Source: Macquaria australasica
Taxonomy: Eukaryota; Chordata; Actinopteri; Centrarchiformes; Percichthyidae
Reading direction: 5' to 3'
Assembly (NCBI GenBank): GCA_005408345.1
Contig: SEMN01000935.1
Coordinates: 1-64,000, forward strand
Length of the DNA: 64,000 nt
This document shows, in pieces, positions 1 through 14,030 of the stretch; within the stretch, counting starts at the first letter, position 1; every line of letters starts with the position of its first letter. The position numbers and the translations under genes were made by a program. Under the pieces are notes generated by a model, which was not told the origin of the DNA, searched no databases, and saw nothing but the letters and a program-made list of their open reading frames with translations.

Positions 1-2340
1 TAAATGAAAAAAGGCAATTCTTGAAGTTTGTTTTATGTGGGAGTTAAAGGACATATCGTGATCAAAGATAACTCCAAGATTCCTTACGGTGTCGCTGGAG
101 GCCAGGGCAATGCCATCTAGAGAAACTATATCTTTAGATAATGTGTTTCGAAGGTGTTAGGGGCCAAGTACAATAACTTCGGTTTTGTCTGAGTTTAACA
201 TCAGAAAATTGCAGGTCATCCAGGCCTTTATGTCCTTAAGGCATGCCTGAAGTTTAGCTAATTGATTGGTTTCATCTGTGGCTTGATCGATAAATACAGT
301 GGGTATCATCTGCACTAACAATGAAAATTTGAGTGCTTCTAATATTGCCTAAAGGAAGCATATACAAGGTAAATAGAATTGGTCCAAGCACAGAACCTTG
401 TGGAACTCCGTGACTAACTTTGGCGTGCATAGAGGATTCATCATTAACGTGTACAAACTGATAACGATCTGATAAATAGGATTTAAACCAGCTTAGTGCG
501 GTACCTTTAATGCCAATAAAATGTTCTAGTCTCTGTAATAGAATGTGATGGTCAATGGTATCAAATGCAGCACTAAGATCTAGTAAGACAAGTACAGAGA
601 CAAGTCCTTTGTCTGATGCAATTAGAAGGTCATTTGTAACTTTCACCAGTGCTGTCTCTGTGCTATGATGCACTCTAAATCCTGACTGAAAATCCTCAAA
701 CAGCTTGTTGTTGTGTAGAAAGTCACACAACTGATTGGCGACTGCTTTCTCAAGGATCTTAGAGAGAAAAGGAGGGTTAGATATAGGTCTATAATTTGAC
801 AAAATCCCTGGATCAAGAGTGGGCTTTTAAAGAAGAGGCTTAATTACAGCTACTTTAAAGGACTGTGGCACATAGCCTTTAAATAAGGACAGATTGATCA
901 TATCTAGTACATAAGTGCTAACTAAGGGTAAAATTTCTTTAAGCAGCCTAGTTGGGACGGGGTCTAAAAGACACGTTGATGGCTTAGATGAGGAAATCAT
1001 GGAAGTTAGTTGATTACGGTTGATGGGAGAAAAGCAGTCTAAATGTACAGGTTTTACAGTTGTTTCTAAGGTTCCTGTGTTTGAAGATAAGTCAGTACCA
1101 ACTGAGGGCAGGAGGTGCTGAATTTTCTCTAATAGTTAGAATTTTATCTTTAAAAGAAGCTCATGAAGTCATTACTACTGAGGTCTATAGGAATACATGG
1201 CTCAACAGAGCTGTGACTCTCTGTCAGCCTGGCTACAGTGCTGAACAGAAACCTGGGGTTGTTCTTATTTTCCTCTATTAATGATGAGTAGTAAGCTGCT
1301 CTGGCATTACGGAGGGCCTTCCTATAAATTTTAAGACTATCTTGCCAGGCTAAACGTGATTCTTCCAGATTGGTGGAGCGCCAATTCCTTTCAAGTTTTC
1401 GCGATGTTTGTTTTAATTTGCGGGTTTGCGGGTTATACCATGGAGCTAACCTCCTCTGTTTTATTATCTTCTTTTTTAGAGGGGCGATAGAGTCGAGTGT
1501 TATTCGTAGTGAGCCTGCAGCACTATCAACAAGATGATCAATTTGGGAGGGACTAAAGTTAGCATAGGAGCCATCTGTTACATTGAGACATGGAACTGAA
1601 TTTAATGCCGATGGAATCACTTCCTTAAATTTAGCTACAGCACTATCAGATAGACATCTAGTGTAGGAATGTTTGCCTAATGGCGTGTAGTCCAGTAATA
1701 GGAATTCAAAAGTTAATAGAAAATGGTCTGATAAAAAAGAATTCTGTGGAAAGACTATTAGATGTTCAATTTCAATCCCATAAACAAGAACAAGGTCGAG
1801 GGTGTGGTTAAAACAGTGAGTGGGTTTATGTACACTCTGACAGAAGCCAATCGAATATAATAATGAGATAAACGCAGCACTAAGGCTATCATTTTCTACA
1901 TCCACATGAATATTAAAATCACCTACAATAATTATTTTATCTGTTTTAAGGACTAAACCTGATAAGAACTCTGAGAATTCAGATAAAAATTCAGAATACG
2001 GTCCAGGAGCTCGGTACACTATAACAAATAGAATTGGCTGTACTGTTTTCCAGGTTGGGTGTGAAAGGCTAAGAACAAGGCTTTCGAACGAGTTATAATT
2101 TAGTTTAGGTTTGGGTTTGATTAATAGGCTTGAGTCGAAGATGGCTGCAACTCCACCTCCTCGGCCTGAGCCTCGAGGAATGTGAGTATTAATGTGACTG
2201 GGGGGAGTGGATTCATTTAGGCTAACATATTCACCTTGACACAGCCAGGTTTCAGTGAGACAAAATAAATCAATATTATGATCTGATATTAGATCGTTTA
2301 CTAGAACAGCTTTAGATGAGAGATCTGATGTTTAAGAGTC
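1..2340 (-). pseudogene. LINE ORF2: EEP endonuclease and reverse transcriptase, multiply disrupted
   Basis: The endonuclease opens around 2320 with LTETWL and a Gly-rich IPRGSGRGGG stretch, then VYRAPGP, GDFNIH and FLSDHF; GDFN and SDH are catalytic EEP motifs. A 2-nt deletion near 2322 separates it from its start. The ORF runs to 1150, where an extra T shifts the frame. RT follows: NYRPIS, then AAFDTIDH (motif A), HGVPQGSVLGPILF (motif B) and ADD (motif C, preceded by Ser rather than Tyr/Phe). A TAA at 827-829 replaces a Lys codon of the RT N-terminus. Two frameshifts lie just after ADD, after which RT thumb-like coding (FLMLNSDKTEVIVLGP) resumes to the window edge. Confidence 0.88.
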
Positions 2341-2593
2341 CACATTTAATTCTCCTATTTTGTTGTACTGTTGCAGTGGAGGTTTTACTTTTTATTAGGT
2401 TTTTATGTGTAACTCTTCTTCTGTTTACTTTTGATTTAAATAATTCAAGTGGTCTGGGGGCAGACAACCTCTCTGTGGAGTTTAGGGTGGGTAACTGCTC
2501 TAATGGAAGCGCAGAGAAGCGTGTAGGACTGCAACTCTGCCTCCTGGTCTGGACCTCAGACTGTATTAAGTCTATGGTCTGAACTCTGAGCTG

Positions 2594-3464
2594 TCATGGC
2601 TTTGGGCCACTAATAAATTCAGCCAGATTTCTAGATATGAGAGCGGCTCCATCCAAAGTGGGATGAATGCCATCTCTCCTAATCAGACCAGGTCTTCTCC
2701 AGAAAGTCCGCCAATTATCAACAAAGCCCACATCATTACCTGGACACCACCTCGACAACCAGCGGTTGAATGATGACATGCGGCTATACATGTCATCGCT
2801 AGTAAGATTAGGCAGGGGTCCAGAGAAAACTACGGAGTCCGACATTGTCTTTGCATATGTACACACCGACTCAACATTAATTTTCGTGACCTCCGATTGG
2901 CGCAATCGGCTGTCATTACCGCCGACGTGAATAACAATCTTAGCATATTTACGTTTATCCTTAGCCAGCAGTTTTAAATAGGATTGAACGTCGCCCGCTC
3001 TGGCCCCTGGGATGCATTTGACTATGGCCGCTGGTGTCGCTAATTTCACGTTTCGCAAAATGGAGCTGCCAATAATCAGAGCTGGTTTCTCAGCGGGTGT
3101 GTCGCTGAGTGGAGAGAACTTGTTAGAAACGTGAACGGGTCGGTGGTGAACCGTGGGCTTTGGTTTAGGGCTATGCTTCTTTCGGACAGTCACCCAGCCT
3201 CCCTGGCTTCCCGGCTGCTCGGGAGTTGCTGGCAGAAGCTGCCTCTGGTCGGCTCGCACCGGCTGGGGGCTGGCTAGCTACGGCTGACTGACTCTCCATG
3301 GTGCGGAGCCGCGACTCTAACTCACTAAGCCTCGCCTCCAAGGCGGTGAATAAACTACATTTGTTACACGTACCATTATCGCTAAAGGAGGCAGAGGAGT
3401 AACTAAACATCTGACACACCGAGCAAGAGAGAGCAGGAGAGGGAGAAGGAGAGAGAGAAGCCAT
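2594..3464 (-). pseudogene. LINE ORF1: coiled-coil plus SGNH/GDSL esterase domain, frameshifted
   Basis: The first part (3464 down to about 3260) begins MASLSPSPS, has a C-x2-C pair at each end of a short segment (CSVC ... CNKC, zinc-ribbon-like) and then a heptad-like helix (LEARLSELESRLRTMES). The second part (3259-2594) lies in another frame and carries esterase blocks: ALIIGSSIL (nucleophile Ser), VIHVGGND (block III) and DGIHPTLDG (catalytic Asp/His). Both parts belong to one ORF1 broken by a single-base shift around 3255. CR1/L2 ORF1 proteins are RNA-binding chaperone-like proteins, and the esterase's role in retrotransposition is unsettled. The ORF stops with ISGPKP at 2594, just before ORF2. 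Confidence 0.85.
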
Positions 3465-3775
3465 CGCTAACTGAGCTAAAGTAGCAACTAACTAGCGTGT
3501 AAACAACTGTGGGATTAGCGGAAAGTCGCTAACAGGAGACAGATATGAGTGCTTAAACAGAGCGAGTGTATCCTTAAATGTATAGCGGGTAATTAACCGC
3601 TATAGTAAAGAAAATATCAAAATTAACTGGGTTTAGCTGGAGCAGCGAACTTTGCAACCACTAACACAGAAACACCGGTAACCGGAAATGAGACAATACG
3701 TTCACCTGAGCACGTCAGCACCTGAGCACGTCATGCACTTCTCTACAGCCAATTCTCCTCAACACGCCTAACATT

Positions 3776-6617
3776 AGCAGCTAACTGTGATCCTGGGGGA
3801 GGATTTACAACAGTGTGTGTGTCTTGGCAGATGCGTGCCCATGTGTGAATATTTCCGACTCCTAGGCACGTCAGCGTTGGATGTCACCATTCTGCTAAAT
3901 GAGGTTTCCAATTACCCATGCTGTTGGCTACAGTCAAACTTTAATGTGTGGCTCTGGCTGTACCCTGTCTCTCTCCAAACAAGGAGAACAATCAATGCTG
4001 TGGTCAGTGTGCAAACCAGAAGTTACAGTAGGACAGAGAAGTACAAAAAGAGGGTGAAATACAGACTGGAGTGGTACCAATGTACAGGTGTTCATCCCCT
4101 TCCTCAAGGAGTACAGGAACAAATATCATCACATGCTAATACCTCTGAGTCCTGAAACCTGATATGGGTTATACGACCCCTCCATTATTTTCTTTTGTCT
4201 CTCATTCGCTTTCCAGCTGTCTCTGTGTTTTTCACATGCGCACACTATAGCTACACCCCAAAGTCAAGAGTTTCCAGGATTCTCAGTTCTGTTTTCGAAT
4301 GTCAGAGAATGAATAGTCGTGCAAAACTGTAGAAGCAATAGTGCAGAGACAAGGAAATGAGAAGCCTGCAAACAGGAATCAAATAACACAATCTGTGTTA
4401 TCAAATATACGGATGTGGTGATGTTCTGCCTTCAAAACAGGAAGGTACTGAGGAAGAGATTGTGATATTATTGTTGGTGTGATTATCTAATCCTAGAACG
4501 CAAAGTTTCTGATCGATGCAACCTGCCGAAAAGTAACTTTATAAGTAACTAGCTCTTTCCCTGTTGGCCCTGTACAAGCTGTATGGCTCAGTTCAAATGA
4601 AATGTGTTTCATTGTTCTCTTAAAAAAAGTATAGTGTTTCCCGGTGGTTTTCATTTGTCATGTCACAGTCTGATGCTCTGAGAAACTGTATTTGTCTGTT
4701 CATTCTTGCTTTATATTGTTGAAGAAATTGTTTGGGTTGGAAAATGCATCACTGGGGACAAAAGAACAATCAAAAAAACATGCTGTAATAATGATGTCAT
4801 TATTTCGTATTTTTAGCTCTAAGGATGGCAGTGTCGGCCTGTTGATCAGTCCACCTCTTTGGTCCAGACTGAAATTTCTCAACACACATTGATGTCCCCC
4901 TCAGGATGAATTGTGATAAATTAGACATTCAAAATCAGAGATACTTGTTGCGACCCTCATTGCCCTCCATACCGTGAACAACATGATCATGAATGTGAAT
5001 CACTCATCTTCTTCTTAACATTTTCCTTCAAGAACTGTGTCCTTCTCATGTATATGAGTCCAATTTGCTGTCCAGTTGCTTCTATATATATTTGTCCATT
5101 TGATTAATAAAATGTAAGTAGAATTTTAAAAAAAAGACGTGCATAAATTTCATTCTGCTTAAGTGTCCTTGAGAAACACGTTAAATCTTCATCAGCTATG
5201 CGGACACAGTTCTCTCTCTGACCCTGGGCTTTGACTGTGGAAGTGACGAGAGAGGACATCTTCACATGATCGACAGAGTGTAACAAAATGTTTAAATGTT
5301 AGGGAAGACTGATATGGAGATGTGGTGGAATTACTGCAATTTATAGCACATTCAATACGATTATTGATGAGGAACATGTTGATGCAAGAAGGGAATCAGC
5401 TTGGGAAACAGAAATAATGAATATTGGGTTCTTTGATGTGGTATGTATCTAATGAATGGTAAATGAATGAAAATGAATAGAGAGAAATTGTGCAAATACT
5501 CATGAGAATGCTTTTAAGAAAGTCCTGCATCCCATGCTGCCCAGACAAGCAGACAATATAAAATTGCTATTATTAGTATGTGTTACAAATCTTTGATGCT
5601 CTATAAATAAGAGAATTGAGATCATTTGACTTCACTTTAATTGCAGTTTTTATGGGGTTGTGTTGCCCAATAAATCTCTTGTGAGTTCCATTGAAGCTTT
5701 AAGAAAATTCGAGACAGTTGGAGTTTTGCTTGCGAGGTTAGCGTATTACTGTGGTATGCCATGTTTTGTTCTTAACTGAGCAGCAAACTGCCAGTGAACT
5801 GACATGTTTATTTTGGGTGAAGAGCACATAGTCCAGAGGTTGTGTTTGTCAGACTTGAAACACTTAACTTACCTCGATAAACATCTGGTGCTCTCATGTT
5901 GATGGGAAATGCCCAGTATGCTCAATATAGTGCACGTATATTTTTAATGATGCACTGACTCATCTGTTATCATTCATTGTTTCATGAAAGACTCGGATCT
6001 ACAATGTTCAACAAAACATGGGTGATTGACACCAGCCAAGCTATAGCAGCAAGTCACTGACCTCATTCGTGGCTCCTAAGTGGTTATGCAACCTCACTTT
6101 TTTCCTTCTTCCTCTGGGTGGTATCTGATAAGTGCTGAACAGTTTGTCTCCTGGCAGCAGAAAAGAGGAACTAGAAGTGAGGGTGAAGCAGAAAAAATAA
6201 AGAACACCTCCCAATGGCATGGCTTAGCAGGCTAAGATTAGCAATCAACACGTCCGGAGTGCACTTTTAGAGGAAAAAAAAAAAGAAGCGTTTTTTATGT
6301 CATCAATCATCCTGCTTCCATTTCTCAGAGAAGTCTCCCTTATCAGATGCACCAAGAGAATGAGTGTAATATCATATGCTTTAAGATCAGACTGTACAGT
6401 ACATTGAATCCTTAAACTAGGGGTGAGAGAAATATCAAATATAGACTTGTTTAATGTCTTATCTGATTTCACGCCAGCAACTCAACTCACAATATTCTGC
6501 TGTTCACAAGGGTGATAACACACATACATATACACCATGTACCCCCCCACACTTTTACGACTCTCCCTTCTTCTCTGATTCCATTGTATTAGGTCAATTT
6601 TCAGTTTTTATAAACCA
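3776..6617. other. Non-coding intergenic stretch with one repeat fragment
   Basis: No coding region is credible here. The ORFs are short and have no recognisable motif. At about 4800-4920 there is a fragment of the same interspersed repeat found more fully at 6618-7080 (shared pieces: AAGGATGGCAGTGT, GGTCCAGACTGAAAT, TCTCAAC). The rest shows no structure that I can recognise. Confidence 0.6.
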
Positions 6618-7080
6618 GGCTAGCAGCATGGCTCTAAGGATGGCAGTGTAACCACTTCAGTCCAGACTGAAATATCTCAACTATTGTAAAGATTGCTTTG
6701 AAATGTTGTACAGACATTCATGGTGCCCAGAGCATGAATTCTACTGACCCTGACTTTTCCTCTAGCGCCATCATCAGGTTAAAATTTCAGTTTCTCTGAA
6801 ACTTTGGTTTATGATGCTAAAGTACCAAATACAAACACCTGCAGAACTAATGACATCAGCCTCAGCTGCACTTTGTGTTTAGTGCTAATAAGCAATTGTT
6901 AGCATGCTAACATGCTAAACAAATATGGCCATTATGGCAAATATAACCACCAGCATTGTCACTGTGAGCATGTCAGCATGCTGACATTAGCATTTAGCTC
7001 AAAGCACCACTGACTGTGCCTAAGTTCAGCCTCAAACAGTTGCTAGTGTTGTTATAGATGTTGTTAATCTGTTGCAACCT
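6618..7080 (+). repeat. Unclassified teleost interspersed repeat
   Basis: This segment reads like a common fish repeat: GGCAGTG with a following CAGTCCAGACTGAAATATCTCAAC, then CTAGCGCCATCATCAGG, a run of TTAGCATGCTAACATGCTAA and CATTTAGCTCAAAGCACC. A fragment of the same family lies at about 4800-4920. The class is unknown to me: no coding capacity and no terminal repeats are visible. The boundaries are approximate. Confidence 0.6.
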
Positions 7081-10000
7081 AAATTTATATATTTTCATTT
7101 TATTATAGTTTTTCGGCTGCGTATATTATAACCGTATACACCGTGTAACAGTTTTATTACCTATTTTTGAAAAGAATGTTGGCAGTGCATTACCTGAACT
7201 TTTCTGAGTTTTAAAGACAACAATACAATCCATTTACTTCAAAAATGTTTTAGAAAAGAGTGGAACATGTTCCTGATGAATAAGCTGAAAACAATTGTTC
7301 TGTCTGAGTAATACAATGTTGTTTTTTGAGTTGATGTAAATTGACAGATAGTGTAATTTCCATTTCCTCTTACTGTTAGCCACAGGTTTGTCCTTGTTGT
7401 TGTTTTTGTTGCATTTTTGCATTTATCTGTTGTGAGCAGTTCTCTATATTTTTTTTTCCATAGGTGGTGATGGGATCCACCAGTCCTGCCTGTATGTCCC
7501 TTGTCTAACACATACAGGACAGACAGAACACACAGGAAATGGTGTATGTTGAATACTGATGTTGGCTATCTGGCTAACTGATCTCTCTCTAACAGAGGAA
7601 ATTGCACCTTCCTTCCCACCTTCTCTTTCTCTCTGGCTTCATTTTACACACTTTAAATAGGATTCTCATCAGTTTTATCTCCTGCTTTTCTCCATTAAGT
7701 TTTCCATTAAGGTCGCAGGTGGCTTAGAAGGTTTAACCTCCATTGTTGTCGTTGTTTCAACATCTTTACGGAAAAATCAAAACTTCATCAGTTCTACCAT
7801 TAACCTGGAATAAAAGCTCAATGAAAAGTAGGTCTAACAAGAATATTTCCACATCAGTGGCCATCAGCTATACTCACAATAAATAAATCATTTTAATCCG
7901 TCTAGGGACCTGCAGAGCTAATATGTTGGCTGGCTGTGAAGCATCACTTTAAGCCATGTTTGTCTCATATTCTTTTATTGTGGCTCAGACTTTTTGTCCC
8001 AAATATAACAAAATAAATGCAGTGGCCTTCTCGATGTGTGTCTGCTGTCATGTTTGCAGAAATGGGTCAAAGATTAATCGATGGCATCTATAATGCGGAT
8101 GACAACATGTTGTTCTCTTGTTTTGCCAGAGGAGTAACCTGACAAGGAAAGGAAAAAGCTGTGTCGTTTTTTTCAGGCAGGAAATATTAACATAAATTTG
8201 CCAGAATGGGCGACTGCACTCAGCTGTAAAACAAAAAAAACAAAAAAACAAATTACAAAATTCAAAGGACACACGCCCTTGTCTAGTTTAACCTGTGATT
8301 TTTGTACAATTGCAAGGCTGTGTTATCATGCCATAAAGTCATTAGTGTGATAATGACCTTTAATTAGCATCATCCTGCAGGCTTGTCCCATCCTTCTCAT
8401 GCCAAGATTACAGAGGGTCATCACTGGGAGAACAGCTAAGTTACATTTATCTCCATTAGGTCACACACACAGGGTCAGTGAAGTGAGACGGCTTTCAATG
8501 GCTGCTCAACAGTATCCTCAAAGGCAGGATGAGGTTGTTGACCTGCAATGTCGAGGTCAGGGTGTGTGCTCATGCATGTTGGCTGCTCAGTCGATTCTGA
8601 CTTTCTCTCACGGCTGCTTTGAGCATGAACGTACACAGTGTTGCTGCTGACCTGGTGCAGACGAGCATCTAGTCAGCAAAGCACAAGTAATCAACACAAC
8701 AGAAACAATTCAGAGATGTAAATTCATTCTCACTCACATCTGCAGTATAAACAAGGCAAGACGCACAAACACAGACAGCAGCTGTTTTATGACGACAGCA
8801 CATTTGTCTCTCATCCCAACACTAGAATAAATGTTTAAAAATACTGAAATATTCTGGCCACTCAGCTAGGTTTACAATTGTTATGCTATCAGAGACACCA
8901 TCTCTTAAATAATATTTTAGAATGACTATTCTGGCTTCACTCAGAGACTGGATTTGGCACAGTCACCAGACTGAGTGGCCATAAGCATGCATGGAAAAAT
9001 CCAGTGACAAACTGTGACAGTAATGATAATTTCACACTATGTTCCCAGAGTTCACCCCTGCATACCCCTCCAAAGAGGATCTTCTGACCATGTCCACAGT
9101 CAATAGGTAAATTTGATAATGTTTAAAGACATCAGTTTTGCGTCATAGTGATGATGCGGAGATTGAGTTTTTCACAAATGCTGACGTGTGATTTATATAT
9201 TTCTCTGTTGTTTCGAAATTACCATTAGCCTTGCTTAACATGTGGCATTTACAGTACATATCACAGTATGACTGTCAATCAAATCACTCATGCACTCATC
9301 ATTGTCGACATGGCTTGAGTTGAGCTGCTCACACAGCACTTACACTCAGGATGTACAGATCCTGTCTCGTTTGGCACACCCTAATGCCTAAACATAGCCC
9401 TAACCCTAACCTTAAACTTATATAAAGGGACTGTATGAAAATGTATTGGGGGTGAAGGGTCAGAAAAGGGAGAGGGTTTTTTTGTTTTTTTGTTTTTGCT
9501 GAGGGGAGGGTAGTCAATATTTTTGGAAGAGCAAGAGAGGGTCTTTCAACTTTTTCTCAGCCCAGATTGATATTTAATCTTATTCTTCCTTTGTGAGATT
9601 GATTGTAAAATGTTACATCATAAACATGGCTTTTGTTTGTGCCACTGGTCACATGTAGAGAACAACAATCCTGTCATTATTTTGACAATTGGTGACTATG
9701 TGAAAATAATTCTTACATTAACACTCACAAGTGAGACTATGTAACTAGCCAAGTGTAACACAAGCACAAGTACAGAGTCATATAAGTCAGTGAAGTCACT
9801 CAGTAATATCAGTTAAACAGCAATATCTATCTAAAGTTTGCTAACCATTAACCACCATAAGCTTCTGGTCATACCAGTCCAAAAAAAAAACCCCTTGAGT
9901 GTATGGAAGTGAGGAAGGGTGTGTCTTATTGCTTATGAATTCCACTTTTCATTTGTAAGAGGATGAATGTGTTATTTCCTTTTTTCACAGGTTATATATT

Positions 10001-12560
10001 CTCGCTTTAAGTTTGCAACATCTTAAAAGTTTTATGCACTTTTCGTTATAAATGGTGAAATAATTGTGACCAAGTTAGTACTGATTTATTATGATGAGAT
10101 ATTGCAGGAAGTTTGCTGTAATTTTTCTCTTACTCAAGAGGAGGATCCAAGGAGAAATCCATTAAAGCTGGGGAGGGCGTTGAATTTTTATGAATTGAAA
10201 CACAAAATTCAGCCCCCTATAATTTGTGTACAGTCCCTAACCTGAACCTGAACATAGATATTTAAGTTCCTTTACCCTTCACACATCCTCTCTTTGACTA
10301 TACACAACTTCCTGGTCTGACAGGGACGTTCAGTCACATTGATATCTTCAATCATCCTCATGATATCCTCTCAAAGGCAAACTGGAAACTGCTGATCTGA
10401 TTTCCATCTGCACTGATGCATTATACCTTCAGGGTTTCGATGACCTCAGGCTTTAACGTACATAACCTGCAGAAAAGCAACCCAATTTATGATTTTCAAT
10501 TTCAGCAGCTATTGAGTTTATTTTTTGTATAGTAGGACCTGGTCATACATTTTGATCTGAATGCCAGACAGGAGCGTGACTCACTAGCAGCAGTGGCTCG
10601 TTGTGTAAAGAGTGGAAACAGTCCTCTCCTGGTGAAACTGTCAATAATGATGACAACTGATCATACTAGACTTCCTCAGAGGACTCTGTGGTAATATTCC
10701 TCTGGGTATACATTGAGTTTTTCTATTAACCTTAAGATGAAAGTTCAGACTTGTTCTCCCATTTAAATGAAATACTCTGAACTACAAAAATTGACTACTT
10801 TTAAAATATCAAATAAAATTTACGGAAACACATGAGAGTGTGTGTACATCTGTGTGTAGGCCCCATGTGTGTCTGTTTATCAGTTTGCGTGTATCTGTGC
10901 ATGTGTTTTAGGTCTCAGCTGTCCCAGCAGCAGCTAACAGCAGCTTTTCCATCTTCCATCCAGTGTTAACATGAATCATGTGTTTTCTTATAGCCAGCAA
11001 ACTAGCTAGTGGTTCTGCATTGCAACAGTAAAGTACAAAAAGGGAGTAAACAACTCTTGCTGTGTGGCTAATCTCTCTCATTGAGTTGTTAAAGCAGCTG
11101 TCAAAAGTCTGAATGAAAAATATGTCACTAAAAGAGTGACAAAGATTCAGCTAAGAGCAGACGTCACCATATAACCATAAATCCAAGATAAAAGCAAAGC
11201 AGCAGAGAAGAAACAATAGCCGTTCAGAGAGGTTGTTCTCTCCTCCTTATTCGGAGTTGATGTTATTTCTGATTTCTGTGCATTAGTGACTGAAAAAAAC
11301 TAATATTTTACAACAGTCTTTAGGAGCTTTGAGTGAAAAGAATTAACGTATCCTCATAAAAACTCAAGTTAACTATTCTTTAGTGCAACTGCTTAAATCT
11401 GATGTGTAGTGAATCATATTTGAATTTGGTGGATGTTGTTGAATGTGCAGCACTATGGCTGATCCAAGACAGCTGTGTTAGCATGTCAATAGCTGTCACT
11501 ACAGCTGCTGAAATCAGTTGGCTTTATCTCCTAAATGCTGTTGATGCAGCTAAAATAATAATTTCTTTGTACTGATCAGATGTTACAGTTCACATGTGTT
11601 TTTCCTCTTCAGTTTCACAGTAATTTCACAATCTATTACTTTTATTATACAATTTCTTAATTCATAATATTAATTTCACATTTGTCATGAATGTCGTGCT
11701 TCTTTTGACACATTATTCTTCATTTGAAAGAAATGAGGACTGCCTGCAGTTAGGCCAATTTCATGCTTCACTGGAATGAACTGCAAAGTCATTTGGGCTA
11801 TCTTAATTGCAAAAAATGATTCGAAGGCTCCTGAAAAAAATGAATGAATGAATAAAAAAAATGATGATGCACTTCATTTGCATTTCCATATGACCAACAT
11901 AACCTCTAAGTGGGATTTGGTTAGCGACACAAAAGCAATGCAGCATTTTGTAATATATCAAGTGAAGGAACATTTGATATATAAAAATGATGACGTATAC
12001 AACACATTGTTTTCAATGCACATTAGTCAGGGATTCCCCTCAACATTGCTTTTAGGCCTACTAACCTTGAACATCTAAAGCTACAAAAACCGTACATGCA
12101 CATTGTATGAATGAAAAAGAATGGAACTCTTTTGTTATGCATAACTTCAACCCAGAGTCCATCTGGTCTCTGTATGAAAGCAAATATGTGCCTCCACTTG
12201 TCTGTAATTATCTCCAGAAAAGTAGAACGGTGTGATAAAATGCGGCCTACTGTAGATCAAATAAAAATAGACAGTATGAGTAAAGATAAAGAATTTGATA
12301 GACTGTCTTTTAAAGTCGCAATTTTGGGTGAAGCTTAAAAATGTTTTGAGTCCAGCTCTCAAGTTTCATCCAGTTTGTGTTGCTATCCCACAAGTGGCTG
12401 CAAGATTAACTCTGGCTGAGGATAACCCTGATAACAGTTGAGCCGCAGGAAATATAGCACCTGCTGATAATCAGACTTCAGATTCACTATATGTGTTCTA
12501 TAACTCTAAGAAAAAAAAAGCTGCCCACACACATCAGATAATTATTAACTTGTATACATA

Positions 12561-12603
<43 letters not shown>

Positions 12604-14030
12604 CTGTAGATCTGTATACGCTAATAAAAGTGTTTACATTGCCAGCAGACATATAACTTGTTAGGTTAAAACTTGCAAGGCAAAACACTAATGCAGTTGT
12701 GTTTTGCAGCTGCAGGACACACACTCACACACAGACCCAAAGCCGCATCAGAAGATAATCTTGGGTTATGTGAAGAGGTATTATGAAATCTCTCAAAGTT
12801 CATTTAAATGTGGCTTTTTCATTTGTCACTTTTTCTGGGGTTGCTGTGGTCTGTCAGTGCGCTCCAGTTTTAATAATTCGAGACCATAAACCACAGACTG
12901 GAAGGCAGAGGGTGGCTGATGGTGGCATCTTAGTTAATTGCCTCTGATACCCATGTTGTAACAGAGTGATAAATGAGTGATAAAGGACTGAGCTTGTGTT
13001 GTGTGATTTCATCTGTTTTCAGTTTACACACTGCCAAAGGAATGGTGAACCCATATTATCGCTGAGCCATTTAAGATCCCATCACAACAGACATGCTCCG
13101 TCCCTCTCTCTTTCACAACATATGCATTTTGTGAATATGTCTCATTCCTAACTCATGGCTTCAGCGGACAGAAACCACGACAAAGACTGCAGCTACTGGA
13201 TGTCTGCCAAAGCTGTGACAAAACCATAGATAGTCGTCGGTTTCACATCTCTTTCTTACTTGGCGTGGAACGGGTCAAAATTGACTTTTTTTCTGCAACT
13301 AATCACTGTAACAGAGGTTTGAAGGTGGGCAGAGAATAGGCGGGGAGTTGTTAGAGGATGGAGTCAAGTGGCAAAGAGAAAGAAATCAGCCCGCGCCCTG
13401 TTTATTCCCACATTTATGTAGAAGTGGGAAGAACAAAGGACTTTAATTCCATGGGTCAGTGCTATTTATACACTTGGAGATATAAGAGTTCTTAATTTAG
13501 CGGAGCAAATGAACACAAATTTTGTGTTGAAAAGTTAAAAGTGGTGGGTTACTACAGGTCAGAAATTATAAATCCATTTTCTGCAGGGTCAATAAAAAAG
13601 CATACAGAGTGCTCAAAGCATGGTCAAAGGGCTAAAAACTCATTTAGGCATGAAGAGGAAATGGCTTGCATCCTTATTTCCATTCCATGAATACAAAAAT
13701 ACATGTAGATGGTTAATGTCGTTGGCAGCTCCAGGTCCTTATGCCTCTAGTCCATCACTTTCATTTAATCTGTTTGGGGGCTGTTCATTTATTGATAACT
13801 CAATTTACTGTACCACCATCACCTGACTCTCACCACTGCCTATGGCCATTAACAGTAAATGAGACGACACAATAAACAGGATTCAAATGGCACCAAGACG
13901 TCAGAGTATAAAGACCATACGATGCTGTAGAAATTTCTTTAACTATTAGATTTTTTTCTTTTTATTTGTATTAATATAGCTTAGGGTTGAGTCGCTGGTG
14001 TTTTTTAAGCAGCGATGGATTATAATTCCC
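7081..14030. other. Gene-free intergenic DNA
   Basis: I see no gene, RNA or clear transposon over this span. ORFs are under 90 codons and low complexity or motif-free. The only distinct element is the (TA)n microsatellite at 12552-12602. Short A/T runs occur at 9478-9500 and 9882-9892. Conserved regulatory DNA for adrb2 could lie here but cannot be recognised by eye. Confidence 0.5.
12552..12602. repeat. (TA)n microsatellite
   Basis: About 25 TA units with one TACA interruption near 12579. Confidence 0.95.

Larger units (their letters stand above)
1..3775 (-). mobile_element. L2-clade non-LTR retrotransposon (LINE), decayed, 3' end beyond left edge
   Basis: Read on the minus strand, this stretch has the order 5' UTR (about 3465-3775), ORF1 with a Cys-rich/coiled-coil start and an SGNH esterase domain, then ORF2 with an apurinic-type endonuclease followed by reverse transcriptase. 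An esterase ORF1 with an EEP endonuclease and RT is the architecture of the CR1/L2 group, and the RT motifs resemble fish L2. I can see at least five lesions: a frameshift in ORF1 near 3255, a 2-nt loss near 2322 in the endonuclease, a 1-nt insertion near 1150, an in-frame stop at 827-829, and two shifts near 270-305. The copy cannot be autonomous. RT C-terminal coding continues to base 1, so the 3' tail and target duplication lie outside the window. The 5' limit is approximate. Confidence 0.9.

Noticed and set aside
1060..2930. Plus-strand ORFs within the LINE
   Set aside because: They are the reverse of the retrotransposon coding strand.
3787..4155. 122-codon plus-strand ORF next to the LINE
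   Set aside because: No recognisable motif, no splice or promoter context, and composition like its surroundings.
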